Positions 47,325 to 55,907 of a DNA stretch of 64,000 nt are shown here, piece by piece. The notes under the pieces were generated by a model. It ran no database searches. It worked only from the letters and a program-made list of their open reading frames with translations, and was not told the DNA's origin. The position numbers and the translations under genes were made by a program. Origin of the DNA: Limosilactobacillus secaliphilus. GTDB lineage: Bacteria > Bacillota > Bacilli > Lactobacillales > Lactobacillaceae. Position 1 is the first letter of the stretch. Each line of letters opens with the position of its first letter. The DNA lies in assembly GCF_001437055.1 (NCBI RefSeq), contig NZ_JQBW01000004.1, positions 186,001-250,000 of the forward strand, written 5' to 3'.

Positions 47325-48650
47325 ATGGGTGAAGCACATAATTTAAAGCGTTCGTTAGGTTTTGGTTCGGCAATCTCGATTGTGTTCGGTACGATTGTCG
47401 GCTCGGGGATCTTCTTTAAACAGGGTTCAGTCTTAGACAGTGCTGGGACGACCGGTACCGCCATTCTGGCCTGGGTCATCGGTGGTATTATCACCTTGAC
47501 TGGTGGCTTGACCATCGCTGAAATTGGTTCGCAAATGCCATACACCGGTGGTCTCTATGTCTACATTGAAAACATCTACGGCCGGATCCCTGGCTTTATG
47601 GCCGGCTGGATGCAAGCCGTTGTCTACGGGCCAGCCATTATTGGGGCTCTGGTTGGGTTCATGAGCCTGATGATGGCCAACTTCTTCGGTTTGAGTGCTA
47701 GCTGGCGCCTACCATTGGCTGCGATCAGTATCATCCTGATTGCCGCTTTGAACCTTTTGGAAAACCGTGTTGGTGCCGCCTTCTCTGTCATCACGACGAT
47801 TGCCAAGTTGATTCCAATTGCGGTCATCATCGTCTGCGGAATTTTCTGGGGACACCAGGATGCCTTCAACCAGTCGCTGCATGAAATCGGCGTGCACGAT
47901 GGCGGCTTCGGGGTTGCCGTTTTGGCTACGCTCTTCGCCTACGATGGCTGGATTTTGATTGCCAACCTGGGTGGTGAAATCAAGAACGCCCAAAAGATTT
48001 TGCCCCATGCAATTGTCCTTGGTATTACGGCTGTCCTGGTTGTCTACACGCTGATTACGATTGCTACCTTCCGTTTCCTACCAGCTGCTAAGATTCACCA
48101 GCTGGGCGACAACACGACGTCATACCTGGTTACCTACATCTTTGGCCCTCTGGGTGGCAAACTGCTGAGTGCCGGGATCATCATCTCGATGTTTGGGACC
48201 CTAAACGGAAAGATCTTAACCTTCCCGCGGATCGTTTACGCCATGGCCAAACGTGGTGACCTGCCATTCAGCCGCTTCCTTTCATACGTTACGCCAAAGG
48301 GCAAGTCGCCAGTCGTTGCTACCAGCTTCATTGCGATCATGGCCCTGCTGATGACCTACTTCTTTGACCCAGACCACCTGTCGGACCTGTGTGTGTTCAC
48401 CGTTTACTGCTTCTACCTGATGGCCTTCTGCGGGATTTTCATCCTGCGGCGGCGCAACCAAAAGCCACGGCCGTTCAGCACCCCACTCTACCCATGGATT
48501 CCGCTCATCTCGATTTTAGGCGGCCTGTTCGTCTTAATCAGTGAGGTTATCAACGACCCTGCCGGCGTAATCCTGTTCTTGGGGATTGTGATTGTTGGTC
48601 TGCCAATCTTCTACATCGTCAAGAAACTGGAACGCGCTGAAAACAATTAA
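47325..48650 (+). CDS. steT: Serine/threonine exchanger SteT-like (LAT family, APC superfamily)
   Basis: 441 aa from the ATG at 47325 (GGGGG upstream); the frame extends back to 47268, but that part forms the terminator. Twelve membrane spans; IVFGTIVGSGIFFKQGSVL, GGLTIAEIGSQMPYTGGLYVY, VYGPAIIGAL, TLFAYDGWILIANLGGEIKN and SIFG-type MFGTLNGKILTFPRIVYAMAKRG follow Bacillus SteT closely. SteT exchanges Ser, Thr and some aromatic amino acids. Substrate is inferred from this similarity, and it agrees independently with the Ser/Thr codons in the leader peptide. The gene sits between rplJ and the NlpC/P60 gene, on the opposite strand from both. Confidence 0.88.
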   Translation: MGEAHNLKRSLGFGSAISIVFGTIVGSGIFFKQGSVLDSAGTTGTAILAWVIGGIITLTGGLTIAEIGSQMPYTGGLYVYIENIYGRIPGFMAGWMQAVVYGPAIIGALVGFMSLMMANFFGLSASWRLPLAAISIILIAALNLLENRVGAAFSVITTIAKLIPIAVIIVCGIFWGHQDAFNQSLHEIGVHDGGFGVAVLATLFAYDGWILIANLGGEIKNAQKILPHAIVLGITAVLVVYTLITIATFRFLPAAKIHQLGDNTTSYLVTYIFGPLGGKLLSAGIIISMFGTLNGKILTFPRIVYAMAKRGDLPFSRFLSYVTPKGKSPVVATSFIAIMALLMTYFFDPDHLSDLCVFTVYCFYLMAFCGIFILRRRNQKPRPFSTPLYPWIPLISILGGLFVLISEVINDPAGVILFLGIVIVGLPIFYIVKKLERAENN

Positions 48651-48658
48651 AATCATTT

Positions 48659-48701
48659 ACCCCTCCGTTGAAGGAATTATTCAACAGAGGGGTTATTTTT
48701 T
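48659..48701 (+). terminator. Terminator of steT
   Basis: ACCCCTC-c-GTTGAA / TTCAAC-a-GAGGGGT (48659-48693) and TATTTTTT. Confidence 0.9.
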
Positions 48702-48712
48702 GGACTGCACAA

Positions 48713-48757
48713 CAAAAGCGCCCAGCGTTCAGAAATCTGAACGTTGAACGCTCTTTT
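48713..48757. terminator. Terminator of the RDV/NlpC gene (bidirectional)
   Basis: AGCGCCCAGCGTTCAG (48717-48732) / CTGAACGTTGAACGCT (48737-48752) with A-run before and T-run after. Confidence 0.85.
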
Positions 48758-48771
48758 TATTCAATTATTGA

Positions 48772-51540
48772 TTAGGCAAATACCCGCCGAATTCCGGCAA
48801 CAACTGGGTGCTGCCAGTTAACAATTGGGTTGATGCCAACATATGGCGGCCAGCTATCAAGGATCTGGTCATTGCCTAAGTAAATACCAACGTGAATAAT
48901 CGTCTGCGTGCCTGGTTCGTAGTAGAAGACCAAGTCACCACGCTGACGGTCGCCCCAAGCAATGTTCATGAAGTGCGGATCATTGAAGAGGTTCCGTGAA
49001 TTCCATTCGTTGCCTGGGAAACCATGGTAAATGGAGCTGCATGACGTCGGGTTGATTCCACCAGCGTAGAGGGCCTGCATTACCAATCCAGAACAATCAA
49101 CCCCGTAAGCCGGTGATGAGGAACAGCCTTCGAGCCATGGCTTGCCAATGTACTTGGCCGCCTGGTTGATCATGGCTTCGATGTGGGCTGCCCGTCCTTG
49201 ACCAGCACCGGCGCCCAGCGGAGCAATGTAGCTGTCAATCGACGTCCATTGATCGGCCGGGAGACCCAGTGCTACCCAGGTTGCCTGGTCAACCCAGCCA
49301 GTTGCCGGTAAGCCATGAGCCCGTTGTACAGCCATTACCCGGTAGCCATCATCGACGGTGTAGTGGTAGCCGCCAGTACCGAGCCGACCCTTGACTAATT
49401 GCACCTTAATGCCTTCGTAACCAGGGCCGATGTTGTGGCCAACCGGACCACTTGGCTGAATTTGGGTGTAGTTGATCTGGTACATCCAGCTTGGGTTTTG
49501 GTAAGCATTCAAGTAGCGGTTGAAAATCCAGTTGTCGGAATTGTTTCCTTCACCATTAGGAGCATCGCTGTAACGGCTGATTACTTGGAAAGCGTCATGG
49601 TTGTTGCCAACGTTAAAGGTGACGTCAAAACGCGCCTTGTTGGCACCGAGCACGTTGCCGTATGGGCCAAGCAAATCCGGACTGGCATTGCCAGCGACTT
49701 CTTGCCGACCAATCTCTGTGTTGCGGGATAAGTCGTAGAGGATGATGAAGTGGTGCTTGTAAGGCAAGGACATGTCATCAACGTGCCAGCCGGCTACATG
49801 AACCGTGCCGCCGTTTTGGCTGAAGTCGTCCAGCCAAGCGACATTGTTGTTCAAATTAACCGTCTTGTCGTTGTACCAGTAGTCAACGTAATGGCCGTAA
49901 TCATTGATGTCCTTGGAGTCACTATACCGGCTGACCAGAACAAATTGGTCACCAGCCATTGCGGGCGTAATCTTGAAGGTTGCACTGAACCGAGAATCCG
50001 CAGCGTTGGCAATGTTGCCGTAACCGTGGTTAGCAACATCCGCACTCGCCGTGTTTTGCACAATCTGCCGAGCAACTTCATGGTTAGTCGTCCGATCAAA
50101 GAGGATCAAGAAGTGGGTTGGCAAAATCTGTTCGGCGTCATCTGCGTGCCAGCCGCTGAAGTAGATGGTGTCGTTGGCCCCGTTGACGATGGCATTGTCG
50201 AGGTAGCCGGCACGATTGTTGTAAGGGGTGACCGACTTGTCATTAAACCAGTAATTCGCGTACTGGCCAGCGTTGTTTTGTCCAGCCTTGGTACTGTAAC
50301 GGCTGATCACGATCAACTGGTGACCGGCCATTGCGGGCGTAATCTTGAAGCTGGTGCTGAAACGACAGTGGCTTGCATTGTTGATGTTGCCAAAGCCGTG
50401 CGTAGCCACATCCATGCTTGGGTTATTGGTGACTTGCTGACGCGCAACTTCACGGTTAGCGGTCTTGTCAAACAAGATCAGGTAGTGGTTAGGATAGATG
50501 GCCGTGTCGTCATCCGCGTGCCAGCCTGAAACCAAGAGCGAATCACCAGCAACCTGGAAGGTATCCAGGTAGCCCGCACGATTGTTATTGAGTTTCAAGC
50601 TCTTGTTGTACCAGTAGTCGGAATAATTGCTGTTACCATCCTTAGAAGCTGTGTAACGGCTCAGGACCACTAATTGGTCGCCCATCATTTCCGGGGTGAC
50701 ATCGAAAGCCACACTAAAGCGGGCCTTTGCGGCGTTGGCAACCGTTGCATAACCAGCCTTTGGCAAATCAGCGCTCGCCGTGTTTTCCACCAATTGACGG
50801 GCAACTTCATGACCCTTGGTTTGGTCAAACAGGATGATGTAATGGTTTGGCATTCCGGCTGCTCGATCGTCGACATGCCAGCCAGAGGCGATGATCTTAT
50901 TGCCGCTGACATAGAAGTTGTCCAGGTAACCAGCCTTGGTCGTAATTACCGGGAACCAGTAATCAGCTCCGTTGGCGGAAGGTTCACCGTTGGCCTTTGT
51001 CGTGTAACGTGAAACCAGACGCAGTGATTGGGCGCTATTCAACTCGGAAGCTGGAACATCCACACTGAAACCACCCTGGCCTGAGATTGGCGCCTTTGGG
51101 TAGACTTTCTGCACATCAGGACGGTTAACCTCGGTCACCTGAGAACGGTATAACTCATGATTGTTACTCCCATCCAAAACAATGACATAGTGGTTCATGC
51201 CCGTTTGGTAATGGTTAGTCGCATGCCAACCGTTAAACTTAACGGCGTTGTTGTCAGCATCCACGCTGGCGCCGTCCAAGTGGCCATCGTTGACCTGTGT
51301 GCCATAGTCAACCGTTCTAGCTGGCTGTTGAGCGGCTTGGTGCGTATTTGCTGCTGCCTGCGAAGTGCTATCGCCGTTTTGCACATTGGCGGTCAATGCC
51401 GTTTGATAGTCAGTAGTAGTATCCGCATGAGCAAACGTATTAGTTACTGCAAGGCCGGCCGTCAAGGCAACCACGGTAATCGCCATGGTGCACCAGGTCT
51501 TGCCTGCCTTGAATAGTTTGTAATGCTTTTTTGCATCCAT
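48772..51540 (-). CDS. Secreted RDV-repeat NlpC/P60 peptidoglycan endopeptidase
   Basis: 922 aa; GGAGGAG eight bases before the ATG. KxYKxGKxW-type signal (KHYKLFKAGKTW) and AHADT cleavage region. Five RDV-type repeats cover about 88-690. Repeats 2-5 are close to each other and have lost the RPDV form (SADLPKAGY, SMDVATHGF, SADVANHGY, SPDLLGPYG). A short peptidoglycan-binding-like segment (GYRVMAVQRAHGLPATGWVD) is followed by NlpC/P60 (about 790-922): catalytic Cys in YGVDCSGLVM (about 816), His in IIHVGIYLG (about 883). It should cut D-Glu-diamino acid bonds in stem peptides. No LPxTG. Confidence 0.92.
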   Translation of the reverse strand: MDAKKHYKLFKAGKTWCTMAITVVALTAGLAVTNTFAHADTTTDYQTALTANVQNGDSTSQAAANTHQAAQQPARTVDYGTQVNDGHLDGASVDADNNAVKFNGWHATNHYQTGMNHYVIVLDGSNNHELYRSQVTEVNRPDVQKVYPKAPISGQGGFSVDVPASELNSAQSLRLVSRYTTKANGEPSANGADYWFPVITTKAGYLDNFYVSGNKIIASGWHVDDRAAGMPNHYIILFDQTKGHEVARQLVENTASADLPKAGYATVANAAKARFSVAFDVTPEMMGDQLVVLSRYTASKDGNSNYSDYWYNKSLKLNNNRAGYLDTFQVAGDSLLVSGWHADDDTAIYPNHYLILFDKTANREVARQQVTNNPSMDVATHGFGNINNASHCRFSTSFKITPAMAGHQLIVISRYSTKAGQNNAGQYANYWFNDKSVTPYNNRAGYLDNAIVNGANDTIYFSGWHADDAEQILPTHFLILFDRTTNHEVARQIVQNTASADVANHGYGNIANAADSRFSATFKITPAMAGDQFVLVSRYSDSKDINDYGHYVDYWYNDKTVNLNNNVAWLDDFSQNGGTVHVAGWHVDDMSLPYKHHFIILYDLSRNTEIGRQEVAGNASPDLLGPYGNVLGANKARFDVTFNVGNNHDAFQVISRYSDAPNGEGNNSDNWIFNRYLNAYQNPSWMYQINYTQIQPSGPVGHNIGPGYEGIKVQLVKGRLGTGGYHYTVDDGYRVMAVQRAHGLPATGWVDQATWVALGLPADQWTSIDSYIAPLGAGAGQGRAAHIEAMINQAAKYIGKPWLEGCSSSPAYGVDCSGLVMQALYAGGINPTSCSSIYHGFPGNEWNSRNLFNDPHFMNIAWGDRQRGDLVFYYEPGTQTIIHVGIYLGNDQILDSWPPYVGINPIVNWQHPVVAGIRRVFA

Positions 51541-51693
51541 GAATTCTACTCCTCCTTAATCGGATGAAAAACAAATTTCAAACATTCTTATTAAACCACA
51601 TACATGATAAATAGCAATGCTTTGCGGCATATCCCTCCACGTATTTCTGCTGTTTGACAAGCAATCATTGGCGAATTTAAAAGTCAGTCAACA

Positions 51694-51733
51694 TAAAAAA
51701 GCGGATTAGCGACTGAATGGTCCTAATCCGCTT
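51694..51733 (-). terminator. Terminator of the RDV/C39 gene
   Basis: AAGCGGATTAG (51699-51709) / CTAATCCGCTT (51723-51733); the minus strand ends in six T. The rest of the 51541-51747 gap is the upstream region of the NlpC gene, AT-rich, with nothing else I can support. Confidence 0.88.
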
Positions 51734-51747
51734 ATTAATATATTCAT

Positions 51748-54318
51748 TTAGTAACTAATTGCCCGTTGACGGTCAGCATTCCAGTGTGAGTAGAATTCGC
51801 CGTAGGACATGGCTTCCTTGCGCCCAGTCCATGGGTTGTTGTAAGTGAAGCCGTTAGCATCGTAACCAGTCAAGGCAATGGCGTGGTTGACGAAGCCGTT
51901 CATGTTGGCCATCCAAGTAACGACCAGGTGACCATTCAAGAGGTGTTGCTGGATGTTCTGCAGGGATGTCCCGGTCAGAATGTCGCTGTGGCCGACGTAA
52001 TGGTTGACCACTGGTGCAATCCCGGTTGGGAAAATCCACCAGCCGCTGTAGCTGAATGGGTTGCCGACAAAGCCGTAGTCACCATTGCTGCTTCTTGGCA
52101 TCTCGTTGGCTAATTGAATCTTGTTGACATTGTAGCCAGCGTAACGCAGCATCATTGTAACAGCAGTGATTTCACAGCCGGTTGGCAGTTCCGGCAGTTG
52201 GCAAATGACTTCAGCGTTGTTGTAGACCCCGACAATGTTGCCCATTGGCCCATAGTAAAGAGTCTTAGCACCAACGGTTTGGGCGCCAGAGTTAATTGAG
52301 ACGTCACCAGAATAGAAGTCGGAGTAGTGACCGTTACCATTCTTATCGTCAGTAAAGCGGTGAATGATGCGGACCACCTTGTGCTGCATGCTGGCTGGCA
52401 GACCGAATGCCAGTTGATAACCGCTAGCACCGCTATTCAGGATGTACGGGTAGACATTGTGGACATCCGGACGGGAACGATTGATATCTAAGACCTGCTG
52501 GCGGTACAATTCGTGACCGTTTTGATCAAGGAAAATCAACCACTGGTAAGGCTGGTTTTTAGACGTGTTGCTGGCGTGCCAGCCGCCCACGTAAATGCTG
52601 TTGCTATTGACATCGATACGATCGAATGAACCGGCGTTGGTGGCAAAGGTCCCACTGTATTGGTCGTCGTAATTGCCATTCCCGTTTTCGTCATCGGAGA
52701 AACGCAATAGGATCTGCATGGTCCCATCAAGCTGGGCCGGGTCGAACTGGATTAAGGTGTCAAAACCACTGAGCTTGCTATTGTAAATGCTTGGATAAGC
52801 CTTGGCCACATCATCACGTTCGGTCAACTCAACGCGTTGTCGTGCCAGTTCACGGCCGTTGTTCATCACAAAAATGTAAGCATATGGGTGGTCTAAGGCG
52901 TAATCACTAGCCAACCAACCATGCACCTTCAACCCTTTATCGGTCATTTCGGAGCCGTCGATGTAGAAGGCGTGCTGATTCAACACTTTTGGTCCAAACC
53001 AGTAATCGGTGTATTGACCGTTACCGCCATTACCCTGATCACTCGTTGAGTAGCGACTGACAACCGAGTATGAGTGGCCGCCTGCCAGGTGCAGGTTGGA
53101 GAGGTCAAAGACGCCCTTAAAGCCGGACTTCCCAGCAACCGTGATTGACGGGAAAGCCTTAGCAACGTCAGGTCGGTCAATACTCGTCGCCTTGACCACC
53201 CCAGCCTGCTGCTTGGCCGTATTGTCGTAAATAATCAGAAAGTGGTTGTTTTCGAACTTGGCAATATCGTTGGCGTGCCAACCGCTGACGACCAGCTGAT
53301 CACCATTGAAATTAAAACCATCCAGGTAACCTTGGTTAGCGAAGTTGCCATTGGTGATTGGGGCAAAGTAGTAATCAACATAATCACTATTGCCGTCTTT
53401 AGCGCCACTGTAACGACTCAACACCTGCAATTGGTGGCTGAAATCGAAGCGGCCGGCATTGAACTTAACGTCGAAACCGGATTGCGCGGCCTTATCAACG
53501 GAAGGATAAACCTTTGCCACGTCCGGCCGTGAGACATCGGTGACCAATTGACGAGCGACTTCCCTGCCCGTTGTCCGGTCCAGCACAATGATGAAACGGT
53601 AAGGCTTGTCGGCGGCCGCGTTCGTTGCGTGCCAGCCAGTCAATTCCAGCTGACCGTCTTTAACACCTGCGCCATCCAAGTGAGCATAGTTATTCTTGTC
53701 TACAGTGATTGGAGCAAACCAGTAATCCACACTGTTACCGTTGCCCAGCGGGTCTGACGTGTAACGGCTGATGAGACGGATCGTATCGGTGTGGGCAAGC
53801 GCCTGATTGAGATTAAAGGTGACGTTAAAGCCAGACTGAGCGGCACCGTAGACATTATGTGCCCGCTGAACATCCGGACGGTCAACGGCATCCTTAGTAA
53901 TGTTTTGCCGGCTGATCTCACGGTTGTTGGTTTGATCATAGGCAATTATGTAGTGATAAGGACGCCCCTTTGCATCATTGGTGGCGTGCCAGCCACTGGC
54001 CACCAGCTGTCCCTGATCGTTGAGCTTGGCTGAATCTAAGTTGGCATAGTTACCGTGATCGTTTTGGTCATAGGCCGTTGCCTGTTGACGATCAGCAGTC
54101 GTTGCCAGATTAACTCTAGCATTCGCTGCAGCATTTTGCTGGTTATTCAATGCCGTATTAGCATTTCTGTAGACCGTTTCAATTTGTGCATCGGTCGGCT
54201 TAGCGCTCGTAGTGTCGAGCTGATTAGCAGAAGCCTGTCCCTGCATCAGCAAGAGGGCACTACCACAGACCGTCACAATTGGCAAAATCTTACTTTTAAA
54301 GTTGTTAAGTTTAATAAT
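51748..54318 (-). CDS. Secreted RDV-repeat protein with C39-like cysteine peptidase domain; probable ATT start
   Basis: 856 aa if begun at ATT 54318. No ATG, GTG or TTG gives both a ribosome site and a signal peptide. ATT 54318 lies seven bases after GGAGGGG and yields a basic start (KLNNFKSK), a hydrophobic core (ILPIVTVCGSALLLM) and an ASA cleavage site; TTG 54285 would lose the basic part and has no site. Unlike its paralogues it lacks KxYKxGKxW. Five RDV repeats cover about 90-670. The C-terminal domain (about 690-856) is C39_2-like: Cys in LPTGCEITAV (about 715), His in FVNHAIALTGYD (about 812), then NNPW. It probably cleaves peptides in or near the wall. Confidence 0.86.
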   Translation of the reverse strand: MIKLNNFKSKILPIVTVCGSALLLMQGQASANQLDTTSAKPTDAQIETVYRNANTALNNQQNAAANARVNLATTADRQQATAYDQNDHGNYANLDSAKLNDQGQLVASGWHATNDAKGRPYHYIIAYDQTNNREISRQNITKDAVDRPDVQRAHNVYGAAQSGFNVTFNLNQALAHTDTIRLISRYTSDPLGNGNSVDYWFAPITVDKNNYAHLDGAGVKDGQLELTGWHATNAAADKPYRFIIVLDRTTGREVARQLVTDVSRPDVAKVYPSVDKAAQSGFDVKFNAGRFDFSHQLQVLSRYSGAKDGNSDYVDYYFAPITNGNFANQGYLDGFNFNGDQLVVSGWHANDIAKFENNHFLIIYDNTAKQQAGVVKATSIDRPDVAKAFPSITVAGKSGFKGVFDLSNLHLAGGHSYSVVSRYSTSDQGNGGNGQYTDYWFGPKVLNQHAFYIDGSEMTDKGLKVHGWLASDYALDHPYAYIFVMNNGRELARQRVELTERDDVAKAYPSIYNSKLSGFDTLIQFDPAQLDGTMQILLRFSDDENGNGNYDDQYSGTFATNAGSFDRIDVNSNSIYVGGWHASNTSKNQPYQWLIFLDQNGHELYRQQVLDINRSRPDVHNVYPYILNSGASGYQLAFGLPASMQHKVVRIIHRFTDDKNGNGHYSDFYSGDVSINSGAQTVGAKTLYYGPMGNIVGVYNNAEVICQLPELPTGCEITAVTMMLRYAGYNVNKIQLANEMPRSSNGDYGFVGNPFSYSGWWIFPTGIAPVVNHYVGHSDILTGTSLQNIQQHLLNGHLVVTWMANMNGFVNHAIALTGYDANGFTYNNPWTGRKEAMSYGEFYSHWNADRQRAISY

Positions 54319-54503
54319 GATATTTCCCCTCCAAATATCAATTTATACCGATTGATTGATAACAATAATAAAGATATACGTACTCGGAGCAGAATGCAAA
54401 CCATATTTTCACAGTGCAACCTATTCTAATTGGGAACCATTAAGCCATCTATGACCCGGATTCACCGGATCTACGTTACTCCCTAATTTTGGCAAAAAAA
54501 TAC

Positions 54504-54571
54504 CTCCAGGTGGCTGACCCGCTCTGGAGGTTTAAGAATATAAAAAAGAGCCGCACAAGTGCAGCCCTTTT
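54504..54571 (-). terminator. Terminator(s) of rplKA
   Basis: Nearest rplA, minus strand AAAAGGGCTGCAC / GTGCGGCTCTTTT (54543-54571) pairs over 13 bp with two G-U and runs into T. A second stem CCTCCAG / CTGGAGG lies just beyond. The rest of the gap to the C39 gene (54319-54503) is AT-rich leader and holds nothing else I can support. Confidence 0.75.
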
Positions 54572-54577
54572 TATTTA

Positions 54578-55270
54578 TTAAAGAGTATCAACATCTAACG
54601 TTACGGATGGGCCGAACGTTGAAGCAATGGATACATGCTTGATGTAAGTACCCTTAACGGATGCTGGACGAGCCTTAATGATCGTGTCAGCAACAGCCTT
54701 CAAGTTTTCAACCAGCTTGTCGGTGTCGAAGGAAACCTTGCCGAGCAGAACGGCAACGTTACCATCACGGTCAGTCCGGTAAGTTACTTGACCAGCCTTG
54801 GCGTCAGAAACAGCCTTGGCAACGTTCATCGTAACCGTGCCAGTCTTTGGGTTTGGCATCAAGCCCTTAGGACCCAATACCCGACCTAAACGACCAACTT
54901 GTGGCATCATGTCTGGCGTAGCAATTGCCACGTCAAAGTCCAGCCAGCCGTCTTGGATCTTTTCAACTAAGTCCTGGTCACCAACAAAGTCAGCACCGGC
55001 ATCCTTAGCTGCTTGGGCGTTGTCACCCTTAGCAAATACAATCACAGTCTGGTCTTTACCAGAACCGTTTGGCAGAACCATTGCACCACGTAATTGTTGG
55101 TCGGCCTGCTTAGTATCTACGTTTAAGTTGAATGCAACTTCGACACTGGAGTCAAAGTTTGCAAAATCGATATCTTTTACTAATTGAACTGCGTCGTTGG
55201 CAGCGTACTTCTTCTTGCTGTCAACTTTCTTAAGCGCATCTTGGTACTTCTTACCACGATTTTTAGCCAT
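54578..55270 (-). CDS. rplA: 50S ribosomal protein L1
   Basis: 230 aa from the ATG at 55270 (AAGGAGG upstream); the frame opens further upstream inside the leader. [16 protein letters not shown], the [19 protein letters not shown] signature and [18 protein letters not shown] are intact. It binds 23S rRNA at the L1 stalk and usually represses its own mRNA. Followed here not by rplJ but by a terminator and accessory genes. Confidence 0.99.
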   Translation of the reverse strand: MAKNRGKKYQDALKKVDSKKKYAANDAVQLVKDIDFANFDSSVEVAFNLNVDTKQADQQLRGAMVLPNGSGKDQTVIVFAKGDNAQAAKDAGADFVGDQDLVEKIQDGWLDFDVAIATPDMMPQVGRLGRVLGPKGLMPNPKTGTVTMNVAKAVSDAKAGQVTYRTDRDGNVAVLLGKVSFDTDKLVENLKAVADTIIKARPASVKGTYIKHVSIASTFGPSVTLDVDTL

Positions 55271-55313
55271 CTTGTGTTTTCCTCCTTGCAAATGTGGTCT
55301 AACGGAGTCTATA

Positions 55314-55851
55314 CCTCCCACGGGAAGCCACTATTTTCATCGTGACTTCGGACTGCTAATAACTAGTCTTCAACAGTGAAGCCCATGCTACGAGCAGTAC
55401 CTTCGATCATGCGCATAGCTGCTTCAACGTCAGCTGCGTTTAGATCTTGCATCTTAGTTTCGGCGATCTGCTTAACTTGGTCTTTGGTAACCTTAGCAAC
55501 CTTCTTAGTGTTAGGTTCGCCGGAACCATGTTCAACACCAGCGGCTTTCTTCAGTAAGACGGCAGCAGGCGGCGTCTTGGTAACGAAGTCGAATGAACGG
55601 TCTTCGTAAACAGTGATGACAACTGGGATCAGCATACCCTTCTGATCTGCAGTCCGTGCGTTGAACTCCTTAGTGAAGCCCATAATGTTAATACCTGCTT
55701 GCCCAAGTGCAGGACCTACAGGTGGAGCTGGTGTAGCTGCACCGGCAGGAATTTGCAACTTGACAACGTTTGCTACTTTCTTAGCCACGAGACAAAACCT
55801 CCTTAGTCCGTGTTGTGGTAATGATGGGGCATTGAGATTTACCCCTCCCAC
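55314..55851 (-). promoter_or_regulatory. Paired GTGGGAGG motifs before rplA and rplK (possible L1 binding sites)
   Basis: The minus strand carries GTGGGAGG at 55321-55314 (44 bases before rplA) and at 55851-55844 (56 bases before rplK). L1 often regulates rplKA by binding a leader structure that mimics its rRNA site. The shared motif is a direct observation; binding by L1 is inference. Confidence 0.4.
55363..55788 (-). CDS. rplK: 50S ribosomal protein L11
   Basis: 141 aa from GTG 55788 (AGGAGG upstream): [28 protein letters not shown], the N-terminal Pro-rich linker, and C-terminal RNA-binding domain ending RSMGFTVED. It forms the GTPase-associated centre. The frame upstream of GTG is leader. 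Confidence 0.99.
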   Translation of the reverse strand: MAKKVANVVKLQIPAGAATPAPPVGPALGQAGINIMGFTKEFNARTADQKGMLIPVVITVYEDRSFDFVTKTPPAAVLLKKAAGVEHGSGEPNTKKVAKVTKDQVKQIAETKMQDLNAADVEAAMRMIEGTARSMGFTVED

Positions 55852-55907
55852 AGTATGTGGATAGCATACCTTATTATGCTATCACACTGCGTCTACATAA
55901 ACAAGAA

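Noticed and set aside
47135-47325. T-box or simple terminator as the explanation of the steT leader
   Set aside because: No T-box core and no stem I; the perfect alternative pairing of region 2 with region 3 and the Thr/Ser codons fit a ribosome attenuator better.
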